Virus record (IMG/VR): IMGVR_UViG_3300017755_000020
Location: 1-37,886 of that record
Strand: one strand, 5' to 3'
DNA: 37,886 nt
DNA from: a virus
Numbering within the stretch: position 1 is the first letter of the stretch; the number at the start of each line of letters is the position of its first letter. A program made the position numbers and the translations under genes. Below, piece after piece: positions 1 to 6,045 of this stretch. The notes beneath the pieces are model-generated. The model saw only the letters and a program-made list of their open reading frames with translations. It did not search any database and was not told the DNA's origin.

Positions 1-103
1 AAAAACATAGTATTGCTTTCTATTGCTTTCACTATATTACTTCATATTGTTATAAAGATGTGATCTTATAGCACTCTTAGGCAGCAGTCTACCAGATTGT
101 CAA

Positions 104-531
104 GTACATATGATACAATGCTCGGAAACCCACACAGGAGTTTTCCACAGCACTTTTCCACAGGTTTTTCCACAGGGGGACACCTGAAAGATTGGCACAA
201 GGCACTACTGTATCATATTATACATCCAAATGTAACCGAATTTTGAGGAGAAGTCAAGTACATATGATACATCAGGACGTATCATTTTATACATTGACAG
301 ATTCTAAAATATATGCTAAACTTAGGAGGGTTGGATTTTTTTAAATTAATTGTAGGCAGGGTGAGTGTCGAACATTTTATAGATCTTACCTCAGATCTCT
401 TTCCTCTATTATAATCGATCTACCAGGTAATGCAATGTACATTTTATACAATGTATCATATGTTACACCGACTCCAAGCTCTACCCTCATTCTAGCACAG
501 AAAAATTTGAATGTCTATGTACATTTTATAC
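104..531. repeat. Seven palindromic operator-like elements upstream of the winged-helix gene
   Basis: Copies of a 13-14 bp element with consensus near GTATCATATGATAC occur at 104-116, 210-223, 258-270, 279-292, 437-449, 453-466 and 519-531. Most keep GTA at the left end and TAC at the right, with an AT-rich centre. The 258-270 and 279-292 copies form the arms of a larger imperfect inverted repeat flanked by GTCAA and TTGAC. Repeated short palindromes next to a small DNA-binding gene are typical of repressor operators or iterons. The protein that binds them is inferred, not shown. Confidence 0.65.
141..174 (+). other. Cluster of three DnaA-box-like TTTTCCACA repeats
   Basis: Three identical copies of TTTTCCACA lie at 141-149, 154-162 and 166-174, all in the same orientation and 13 and 12 bp apart, close to one helical turn. 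TTTTCCACA is the form of the DnaA box reported for cyanobacterial origins; the E. coli box is TTATCCACA. The copies and spacing are seen directly. DnaA binding is inferred. T4-like phages normally start replication without DnaA, so the array could be an origin module, a decoy that titrates host DnaA, or a regulatory site. Confidence 0.6.
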
Positions 532-633
532 AAAATAGCAAATATATCTAAATGAATATATTTTGATCTGGGGGTAGACAGCACCAGAGATACATGTTAA
601 TATAAAGGAGTAACACAGCAATCGACCTTTATT

Positions 634-966
634 ATGTTCTTCACAACTCCAACACCTGCTAAGTCATTCAACATCAACACTAATAGCAGAGACCTTGACT
701 ATCAGGTAAGCACTCAGCAACTTCTTCAGATAATCAAGAACAATCCACAAGGAATGACACTCACAGAAATTGCACAGGCAGTAGATCCAAACTGGCAGAC
801 ATCCAACTGTAAGAGAATGTTCAAACAGGCAATCGATCCGTTATGCCTTCGTGATGAAGTTCGTTTTACAGTTAGTCCATCTGGAAAGCGTGTCAAGTAC
901 TTCCCAACTAAAGTTTCCAAGCGTTGGTTACTTACTGAACTATACAACCAAATGGTAAACGCTTAG
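634..966 (+). CDS. Small winged-helix DNA-binding protein
   Basis: This 110-residue basic protein has the predicted layout of a winged helix-turn-helix domain. A helix at about 28-38 (QLLQIIKNNPQ) is followed by a TLTEIAQAV helix, a recognition-like helix at about 57-73 containing NCKRMFKQAI, and a beta wing (VRFTVSPSGKRVKYF). No enzymatic motif is visible. The gene sits alone between two sets of palindromic operator-like elements, so autoregulation or control of a replication or early region is a reasonable inference. The ATG at 634 is the only good start in frame, but the nearest Shine-Dalgarno-like AAGGAG (605-610) is 23 bases away, which is unusually far. Several arginines use CGT, unlike the AGA-rich structural genes. 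I do not recognise a named family. Confidence 0.75.
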   Translation: MFFTTPTPAKSFNINTNSRDLDYQVSTQQLLQIIKNNPQGMTLTEIAQAVDPNWQTSNCKRMFKQAIDPLCLRDEVRFTVSPSGKRVKYFPTKVSKRWLLTELYNQMVNA

Positions 967-973
967 TTTACCT

Positions 974-1003
974 CACTCTGGCATTGTCAATAAGTCCAGA
1001 GTG
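974..1003 (+). terminator. Hairpin after the winged-helix gene, possible weak terminator
   Basis: CACTCTGG (974-981) and CCAGAGTG (996-1003) form a perfect 8-bp stem with a 14-base loop, eight bases after the stop codon of the winged-helix gene. There is no clear T tract after it, so intrinsic termination is doubtful. It may instead stabilise the 3' end of the transcript. Confidence 0.35.
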
Positions 1004-1012
1004 TTACCACCC

Positions 1013-1135
1013 CTTGACAGCGTGTCAAGTGCAAGGTTACTCACAATCCCAATGTACCTCACACTACACGACCCTGTATCATTTGATACTTGACACGTTG
1101 TCAACACCCCTTTTCGACAGTGTATAATATGTTAC
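1013..1135. repeat. Paired CTTGACA-N3-TGTCAA palindromes with two more operator-like elements
   Basis: Two palindromes of the same design lie at 1013-1029 (CTTGACA gcg TGTCAAG) and 1089-1105 (CTTGACA cgt TGTCAAC). The second starts on the last base of an operator-like element, GTATCATTTGATAC (1076-1089), and a further element, GTATAATATGTTAC, lies at 1122-1135. The TGTCAAG half also precedes the GTACATATGATAC copies at 99-116 and 253-270, so the two motifs are used together. This suggests binding sites for one or two regulators on both sides of the winged-helix gene. Confidence 0.5.
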
Positions 1136-1145
1136 GTAATTTTTG

Positions 1146-1157
1146 CCCCCATGGGGG
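1146..1157. repeat. Perfect 12-bp palindrome CCCCCATGGGGG
   Basis: This fully self-complementary GC block is conspicuous in AT-rich DNA and follows a T run on the plus strand. With no loop it is a poor hairpin and its flanks do not fit a standard terminator in either direction. Its role is unknown. Confidence 0.4.
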
Positions 1158-1244
1158 TGCCCGTATATAAAAAGTACCTTCTTCCTAACCTACAAACGTT
1201 CACCATCGACAGAGGTATCGATAAATCAAAATTTTTTTCCCAGT

Positions 1245-1278
1245 AAAAAAACCCCCTATAGATTTTTAGGTATTAGGG
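1245..1278 (-). terminator. Possible intrinsic terminator of the ST-B/ST-A unit
   Basis: Read on the minus strand, CCCTA (1278-1274) can pair with TAGGG (1258-1254), followed by two more G and an uninterrupted run of seven T (1251-1245). The stem is only 5 bp with a long loop, but the T tract is good and the position, overlapping the last codons of the 30-residue gene, is sensible. Confidence 0.4.
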
Positions 1279-1358
1279 TCGTCATACTTACGAAGAATAT
1301 AAAGAGCAATGGAGGCACCAATACCAGATGCTCCGAGTACTATCAAGAATAAAGGCAT
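1266..1358 (-). CDS. 30-residue single-pass membrane microprotein
   Basis: An ATG at 1358 opens a 30-codon frame that starts MPLFLIVLGASGIGAS and ends in the charged tail RKYDDPNT before TAA at 1268-1266. Residues 2-23 are hydrophobic with small-residue GASGIGAS packing motifs, which predicts one transmembrane helix with a basic then acidic C-terminus. It begins 30 bases after the stop of ST-A in the same direction and ends inside a terminator-like T tract, so it is probably the last gene of that unit. The Shine-Dalgarno sequence is poor. The length recalls photosystem or cytochrome b6f small subunits, but the sequence matches none that I know. Holin-like or enzyme-anchoring roles are possible. 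Confidence 0.5.
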   Translation of the reverse strand: MPLFLIVLGASGIGASIALYILRKYDDPNT

Positions 1359-1388
1359 AATATGTTTGTTTTTCTTATTATAACATAC

Positions 1389-2234
1389 TTACAACCACTC
1401 GTCAATATTCCAAGCATCTGTGAATTCATAATGTCTTGCCATCATTCTACGAGCAAGATGAAGTAACTTTGGATCTAGGTTCTCAGTATCAGAAGTCCAT
1501 TGATCAGCAAGACCTGCAAGTTTTGGAGGATTGGCACCTTGATCTGGATAATAAACGTTTTCATGTACCTGAGTAATATTCGCCCCAAGAAAGGTGTTCA
1601 ACCGTTCTAACTCGTTGTTTCTCCCTGCCCAGAGATCCTCCATGATAATGTAATGTGTATCAAAGAATGATCTCCATGTATCATATATCAACTGATAGTT
1701 AGCAAAGAGAAAGGGTTCAAAGTTTCTGAGTTTATAGTTATAGTTCTGTGTAGGATATACTAATTCATTTGGAATCTTACGAAGATAGAAGAGTATCTCC
1801 TTCATAAAGGCATTTGGACTGGTATTGGTAAGGTGTGATATATGTGAAAACAATCTTCTCACTGGATCTCGGAAGATCATCAGTATCTTGACATTGAAGT
1901 TATTGTTGAGTTTATCTGCGAATGTAGAAATGATATCAGATGGTAATGTAGCATAGCTGGTAGTAAAATCACATACACCTCGATACTCATCAGCTATACT
2001 CTGATAGTATTCGTGAAGAAAGGTGATATAGTTATCAATAGTTGGATTCAGGTATATGTTATTCTTGGTAGCTTTGTACTTCTCACTGAAGTCTAGATTG
2101 GGGCATAGTATGTTTGATTCTTTGATAAAAGCGTTGGCAATCTTGGTATCTTGAAGTGTGCGATACAATGGAGTCGTTGCTGACCATCCTGTGCCGACAC
2201 ATATGACAAAGAGTGGTTTAGATCCACTCATCAT
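1389..2234 (-). CDS. Sulfotransferase-like protein ST-A
   Basis: Predicted PAPS-dependent sulfotransferase of 281 residues. The N-terminal beta strand and PSB-type loop read VGTGWSATT (about 13-21). The 3'-phosphate-binding motif FRDPVRRLFS lies at about 121-130. The C-terminal half carries the signature shared by all six paralogues here, PDQGANPP...DQWTSD. It is closest to ST-B (both contain IIMEDLWAGRN and ELERLN), which indicates tandem duplication. The start at 2234 is chosen because it puts the loop at the same distance from the N-terminus as in its paralogues, has GGAAG just before it and reduces the overlap with ST-B; a frame up to 2276 is also open. The basic residue usual in the PSB loop is replaced by Trp. 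The acceptor is unknown. Confidence 0.8.
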   Translation of the reverse strand: MMSGSKPLFVICVGTGWSATTPLYRTLQDTKIANAFIKESNILCPNLDFSEKYKATKNNIYLNPTIDNYITFLHEYYQSIADEYRGVCDFTTSYATLPSDIISTFADKLNNNFNVKILMIFRDPVRRLFSHISHLTNTSPNAFMKEILFYLRKIPNELVYPTQNYNYKLRNFEPFLFANYQLIYDTWRSFFDTHYIIMEDLWAGRNNELERLNTFLGANITQVHENVYYPDQGANPPKLAGLADQWTSDTENLDPKLLHLARRMMARHYEFTDAWNIDEWL

Positions 2235-3141
2235 TCTTCCAAGGGTTTGTGCCCGTAAGTCTCTCCCATGACTCATAGTAATAATGCATTGCTCTCCTTC
2301 CCCTCTCTACCGTCTTAGGATCGAGTGTCACTGTATCACTATCCCATTGATCACGTAGGTTTTGATAGTGTGGTGCATCTGCTCCTCTGTCAGGGTAGTA
2401 TGCGTTCTCATGTAGTTCAGTGATATTTGTACCCAAAAACCCGTTGAGTCTCTCTAATTCTGAATTACGACCCGCCCAGAGGTCTTCCATGATAATAGAG
2501 TGAGTGGGAAAGAACTGTTTCCAGTTCTGGTGTATTCTATGATAGTTAGAGTTGGCAAATGCCTCAAAGTTCTTTCGATGCCATCCTCTTGTCTCTAAAG
2601 GGAATTGGAATGAATTCTTATCAAAGCGTCGAATGTAGAGAAACGCTTTTGAGAGTTCTTCTATTGGGTTATCTCTGTATACATGATTGAAGTGTGAGAC
2701 CATACGACGAAAAGGATCTCTCAGTATCATTATCACCTTGACATCAAAATTTTCTTTGAGTGTTTTAGCAAAGGTCATGATCTGATGAATATTGAACCCT
2801 GCATAGGTTGTAGAGAAGTCACAGACTGCCTGATACTCGTCTTTGATATGGTTATAGTAATGCTTGAGAAATTTTACATAATTATCAAGAGAAGGATTCA
2901 ACCATATAGTCGCCATCGCATTCTCTTCTTTTGTTCTCTCTCGAAAACCCTCTGGAATCAAGTAACCTGTATTATATTTGATCTTCATCATGTTGCTAAA
3001 TGCATTAGGTGCATGTAGATATGAAAGAATATGAGGTTCTTTATTCAAGCATGTAGCAACTTTATTTTTTTGAAATGTGAAGTAGAGGGGTGTTGTAGCA
3101 GACCAACCTGTACCCACACATAATATAAGTTTTGGTTTCAT
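2218..3141 (-). CDS. Sulfotransferase-like protein ST-B
   Basis: A 307-residue paralogue with PSB-type loop VGTGWSATTPLY (9-20), RDPFRRMVSH at 141-150, and the C-terminal YYPDRGADAPHY...DQWDSD signature. It should transfer sulfate from PAPS to a hydroxyl or amine acceptor in the cytoplasm; no signal peptide is seen. It is the first gene after the promoter and structured leader at 3142-3367 and overlaps ST-A. A pyrimidine tract (CCTCCCTCTTTTTCTT) occupies the place of a Shine-Dalgarno site, so translation may depend on leader structure. It is the nearest relative of ST-A. Activity is uncertain because the usual basic PSB residue is Trp13. Confidence 0.82.
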   Translation of the reverse strand: MKPKLILCVGTGWSATTPLYFTFQKNKVATCLNKEPHILSYLHAPNAFSNMMKIKYNTGYLIPEGFRERTKEENAMATIWLNPSLDNYVKFLKHYYNHIKDEYQAVCDFSTTYAGFNIHQIMTFAKTLKENFDVKVIMILRDPFRRMVSHFNHVYRDNPIEELSKAFLYIRRFDKNSFQFPLETRGWHRKNFEAFANSNYHRIHQNWKQFFPTHSIIMEDLWAGRNSELERLNGFLGTNITELHENAYYPDRGADAPHYQNLRDQWDSDTVTLDPKTVERGRRAMHYYYESWERLTGTNPWKNDEWI

Positions 3142-3333
3142 AAGAAAAAGAGGGAGGTTGGAATCCTGTATACCAACAAAGAACGGGCATTACTACAGAG
3201 TAAAAACGTTCTTGCCTGAGACCCGATTGGTAAATCGATTCTACTTTCGTAGCAGCACCACCTGTGTCTCATCACCTTAACTAGCGTTTGCCAGTAAGTT
3301 TATTCAGTCACTCCCGACGTAACCGTCGTTACA
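3142..3333 (-). ncRNA. Structured 5' leader of the ST-B/ST-A unit, candidate cis-regulatory RNA
   Basis: The minus-strand transcript upstream of ST-B can form several perfect stems. They are a CGACG/CGTCG or GTAAC/GTTAC hairpin (3315-3332), ACTGGC/GCTAGT with one G-U pair (3295-3280), and a three-way junction closed by TGAGAC/GTCTCA (3271-3217). The junction encloses CTAC-GAAA-GTAG with a GNRA loop (3252-3241) and CGATT/AATCG (3237-3224). Next comes AAGAACG/CGTTCTT (3213-3179) with an inner TTACT/AGTAA hairpin and a possible crossing GGCA/TGCC helix, then GTTGG/CCAAC (3177-3157) just before the gene. Stems were found by eye. It could be a metabolite-binding leader; the manA and wcaG RNA motifs known from marine cyanophages should be tested first. 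Nothing shows a ligand. Confidence 0.5.
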
Positions 3334-3338
3334 TTTGT

Positions 3339-3367
3339 ATCATAGTATAATTATAATACATTGTCAA
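3339..3367 (-). promoter_or_regulatory. Sigma70-like promoter for ST-B/ST-A
   Basis: On the minus strand TTGACA (3367-3362) and TATGAT (3344-3339) are separated by exactly 17 bp; the -35 is perfect and the -10 has one mismatch. It overlaps the 3' end of ST-C, and transcription would start near 3332, giving a leader of about 190 nt. The -10 overlaps GTATCATA (plus strand 3337-3344), which is one half of the operator-like element of region 1. Confidence 0.65.
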
Positions 3368-4301
3368 CCCATGAATCAGGCAATTTTCCAAATTTGTTTT
3401 GCCAGTGTAGGTAAAAAGGTCTCATAACTGTCCTTGCTTCATACAAAATCTCTTCATCTATGTCTATAAGGTCACTCTCCCACTGATCTTTCAACCACTC
3501 AAGGCGAGGAGCACGACTTCCCATGTCTGGAACGTAGCAATTTTGGTGAACTTTGGTAATTTTATGTGATAAGAAGTCCGAAAGTCTCTCCAACTCGTCT
3601 TTTTTTGTCCAAAAATCTTCCATGATTACAAAATGACAATTTTTCTCACCAAAAACTTTTTGATACTTCTCAAAAGTTGACAAATATTCGCAATTTGGCG
3701 AAAAATGACCTTTTTTCAACTTGTAAAGAAACAATTTTTTGTGATTTTTTGATTTTCTCCAAATTCTTTCCTTCAAATCATCATCTCCATCAATATTTTT
3801 GACTATACCACTTCCAACTTCTGAAAAAAATCGACGAATTGGATCACGAAATTGAAAAGTGACTTTTATTTCAAAAAATTCTTGTAAAATTGGTGTAATT
3901 TTTTGTAAAAACTCGATTGGTAGTGAAAAATTGAAATTTGAGAAGTCTGAAACCGACTCATACTCCCATCTTATAGCTTCCCAGTGTCTTCTATAGTATT
4001 CGATGTAATTTTGAATTGTACATGGTTCCTTATAATACTGTTCTAAGAAGTGTGGGTCAAAATGCTTCACATATTGATTCCTGACTGATAAAACTTTTCC
4101 CATAGGGGAATCTATTTTTTTCTGTGGAGCATTCCAATCAGAATCAACTATAGATTGATCAAAATCATTGGAATATACTTTTCTAAGATATCCTGACTCT
4201 TTTTGATGACCACAATGACAATATTTCTGATGGTATGACAATGTATACAAAAATGGTGTTGTGGCAGACCATCCAGCACCAGGATTTAATAATAATTTCA
4301 T
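3351..4301 (-). CDS. Sulfotransferase-like protein ST-C
   Basis: A 316-residue paralogue with loop PGAGWSATTPFLYT (7-20), a CHCGHQKESGYL segment shared with ST-F, FRDPIRRFFS at about 151-160, VIMEDFW, and a C-terminal YVPDMGSRAPRLEWL...DQWESD. The start at 4301 gives an ATGA overlap with the oxygenase gene upstream, which implies coupled translation; a longer frame reaches 4313. It is the last gene of the ST-E, ST-D, oxygenase, ST-C run, and its 3' end contains the promoter for ST-B. The coding strand is very AT-rich with many homopolymer A/T runs around 3600-3910, more than in its neighbours, which may reflect a separate origin. Confidence 0.82.
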   Translation of the reverse strand: MKLLLNPGAGWSATTPFLYTLSYHQKYCHCGHQKESGYLRKVYSNDFDQSIVDSDWNAPQKKIDSPMGKVLSVRNQYVKHFDPHFLEQYYKEPCTIQNYIEYYRRHWEAIRWEYESVSDFSNFNFSLPIEFLQKITPILQEFFEIKVTFQFRDPIRRFFSEVGSGIVKNIDGDDDLKERIWRKSKNHKKLFLYKLKKGHFSPNCEYLSTFEKYQKVFGEKNCHFVIMEDFWTKKDELERLSDFLSHKITKVHQNCYVPDMGSRAPRLEWLKDQWESDLIDIDEEILYEARTVMRPFYLHWQNKFGKLPDSWVDNVL

Positions 4302-4804
4302 TTCATTCCCCAAATTTGGATTGCACGTCGTGGATACGGTGCAAAAGGTGATACTTGAGTTACGCTATGAAACTCTGACTGATCAACTATTGCAATAGTG
4401 CCTGTTTTTGGTATCTGTCCATGTATATTGCCAGTTTTATTGTCTTGCCACAAAAATAAACCACCCCACTCCTTTTTCCAGTCATTCAAATACAAGGTTG
4501 CACCAAAAACATACTTTTTATCTTCGTGCCACTGAACTCCTGAGTTGTGTAACCAGTAATGATAGTTTAGATGGTATTTGTCATGTTTTACCAAAGGTAG
4601 ATGTCTACGAACTGCTGCAAGCACTTTCAGCTTGAGACCTTTTGATACCTCTGACGCTAAACAAGTACCAGGTATACCTTTATACAAATAAGAATCCCAG
4701 TTGTTGTTACTGAATGTCCAAGACTCCTCAGTCAATCTAAAATCTATCTCACCATTACAATGTGCTAGTAATTCTGGTGATAATACATCATGTATTATCT
4801 TCAT
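4298..4804 (-). CDS. 2-oxoglutarate/Fe(II)-dependent oxygenase
   Basis: A 168-residue protein with the double-stranded beta-helix metal site of the prolyl-4-hydroxylase-like superfamily. WHEDKKY gives His93 and Asp95, and FHSVTQV gives the distal His146. PRRAIQIW supplies an Arg (159 or 160) expected to bind 2-oxoglutarate. The strand ATLYLND and GGLFLW are typical of the fold. It would hydroxylate or oxidatively modify a substrate using O2 and 2-oxoglutarate. The ATG at 4804 overlaps the ST-D stop as ATGA, and its own stop overlaps the ST-C start the same way, so it lies in a tightly coupled operon between two sulfotransferases. This suggests it acts on the same acceptor, for example by creating a hydroxyl for sulfation. 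A GTG at 4813 is an alternative start. Confidence 0.85.
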   Translation of the reverse strand: MKIIHDVLSPELLAHCNGEIDFRLTEESWTFSNNNWDSYLYKGIPGTCLASEVSKGLKLKVLAAVRRHLPLVKHDKYHLNYHYWLHNSGVQWHEDKKYVFGATLYLNDWKKEWGGLFLWQDNKTGNIHGQIPKTGTIAIVDQSEFHSVTQVSPFAPYPRRAIQIWGMK

Positions 4805-6045
4805 TGTAACCACTCCTCAGGTATACCACCGAATAACTCGGCATAATCATCATAATACTTCTTACATGCTATTCTACCACCTGCTGCCAACTCATCTGTA
4901 AGAGGAAGCACATCAGATGTCCATTGATCCTGTAAATATTGATGTTTCGGTGGATTTATTCCTAAGTCTGGAACATATACACATTTTGCTATGTCTCCAA
5001 GTTTATATCCTAAAAAAGAAGACAGTGAGTCTTTTGTTTCCTTATCACCTGCAAACAATTTTTCCATAACCATGTGATGCACGTTGTCTTTGCCCACTAC
5101 TTCTACAAATTTCTTGTATAAGTGTGCGTAGTCTGATGGGGTACGTTTTTCCTTTCTATTATATCTTATCATATTTCTCTCAGTCATTTTGTAAGAGTCA
5201 CCGTCAACCTTTTCAATCCCATCATTCATATAATCCCAGTTCTCCGTGGGGTCGGTGCTTTCAAGTTTTTCAGTAGACTTCTGTGTTCTATATCCAGAGT
5301 TCTTTGTATCCTTATAAACATTACATCCTCTTCTATCTTTATCTGAACCATCAATGTCATTATATTTTCGATAATTACGTAAAGACCATATTCTTTTTAC
5401 AGGATCTCTGAATATCATAACAACTTTGATATCAAAATACTTCTGTAGGATTGGTATGTTCTTATTCAAGAAGTCTTGACTCAACATACCGTTTGAATTA
5501 TTGAAATCTACAAGTGATTGATAGTTATCCTTTATATTCTCCCAATGTGCCAAATGATAGTCCACATACCTCTGTATAGTGAATGGTTGAGATATAAATT
5601 TCTTCTCGACATCAGGTATCATCTCCCCACCAATTACTTTGGGATTATTAGACACCAACTCAGGTGGTTTTGAATTGGAAGGGTTGTCTACGTGCCATCT
5701 ATATCTTTTAGTTTTATATTCTACCTTCTTTCTAAAATCCCTATATGCATGTAACTTCCAGTTGTTCTCATATATGCTATGCTCACTACCTGGCCACCAA
5801 ACTTTATACTTTCTTAGTTCTTTCTCAGGAGTATCACTTATTTCATGACCTTGTTTAGTGGCACTCCACTCAAAGTCCATGTATTGAAGGAAACCATGTT
5901 GTTGTGCCTTCCAATTATGACAATAGTCATTTGTCCACGACAATGTGTACAATAATGAAGTTGTGCCTGAAAAAGGTGTACCTACACCAAATAATAATTT
6001 AGGCTTGTGTCCACTCGCTAGGGATTGATCCAAATGTTGCTGCAT
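4801..6045 (-). CDS. Long sulfotransferase-like protein ST-D
   Basis: A 414-residue paralogue of the longer subtype. The PSB-type loop is VGTPFSGTTSLLYT (21-34), FRDPVKRIWS lies at about 212-221, and the C-terminal signature is YVPDLGINPPKHQYL...DQWTSD. Compared with the 300-residue members it has extra sequence between the loop and the HWENIKDNY segment (including VDNPSNSKPPEL) and a charged insertion of about 75 residues after the RDP motif. It pairs with ST-E in length and motifs, a second likely duplication. The usual catalytic basic position is Phe25. The start at 6045 overlaps ST-E by 47 bases and has no clear Shine-Dalgarno site, so it is not certain. The end is coupled to the oxygenase by ATGA. 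Confidence 0.8.
   Translation of the reverse strand: MQQHLDQSLASGHKPKLLFGVGTPFSGTTSLLYTLSWTNDYCHNWKAQQHGFLQYMDFEWSATKQGHEISDTPEKELRKYKVWWPGSEHSIYENNWKLHAYRDFRKKVEYKTKRYRWHVDNPSNSKPPELVSNNPKVIGGEMIPDVEKKFISQPFTIQRYVDYHLAHWENIKDNYQSLVDFNNSNGMLSQDFLNKNIPILQKYFDIKVVMIFRDPVKRIWSLRNYRKYNDIDGSDKDRRGCNVYKDTKNSGYRTQKSTEKLESTDPTENWDYMNDGIEKVDGDSYKMTERNMIRYNRKEKRTPSDYAHLYKKFVEVVGKDNVHHMVMEKLFAGDKETKDSLSSFLGYKLGDIAKCVYVPDLGINPPKHQYLQDQWTSDVLPLTDELAAGGRIACKKYYDDYAELFGGIPEEWLQ

Larger units (their letters stand above)
1..633. other. Intergenic control region with repeats; no gene seen
   Basis: This 633-base stretch has no convincing reading frame on either strand. It begins with a 10-bp tandem duplication (TATTGCTTTC at 11-20 and 21-30). 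It then carries three TTTTCCACA boxes (141-174) and seven palindromic GTATCATATGATAC-like elements (104-531), two of them inside an identical 18-bp direct repeat at 99-116 and 253-270. An AT-rich stretch lies at about 330-352. The layout resembles a replication origin or a heavily regulated early promoter region. Which of the two it is cannot be decided from sequence alone. Confidence 0.6.

Noticed and set aside
99-270. TATGAT -10 promoters in the 18-bp repeats
   Set aside because: No acceptable -35 hexamer lies 16-18 bp upstream of either copy, so the repeats look like binding sites rather than promoters.
104-292. CRISPR array from repeated GTCAAGTACATATGATAC units
   Set aside because: Spacing is irregular, the elements are short palindromes of 13-14 bp, and no uniform spacers are present.
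1143-1352. 69-codon plus-strand frame between the control region and ST-A
   Set aside because: Its product has no domain-like pattern, and it overlaps a better minus-strand microprotein and terminator-like T tract. It is probably chance.
3179-3333. tmRNA or tRNA in the ST-B leader (GGCAAACG segment and stems)
   Set aside because: There is no T-loop consensus, acceptor stem or CCA end; the stems fit a leader RNA better.
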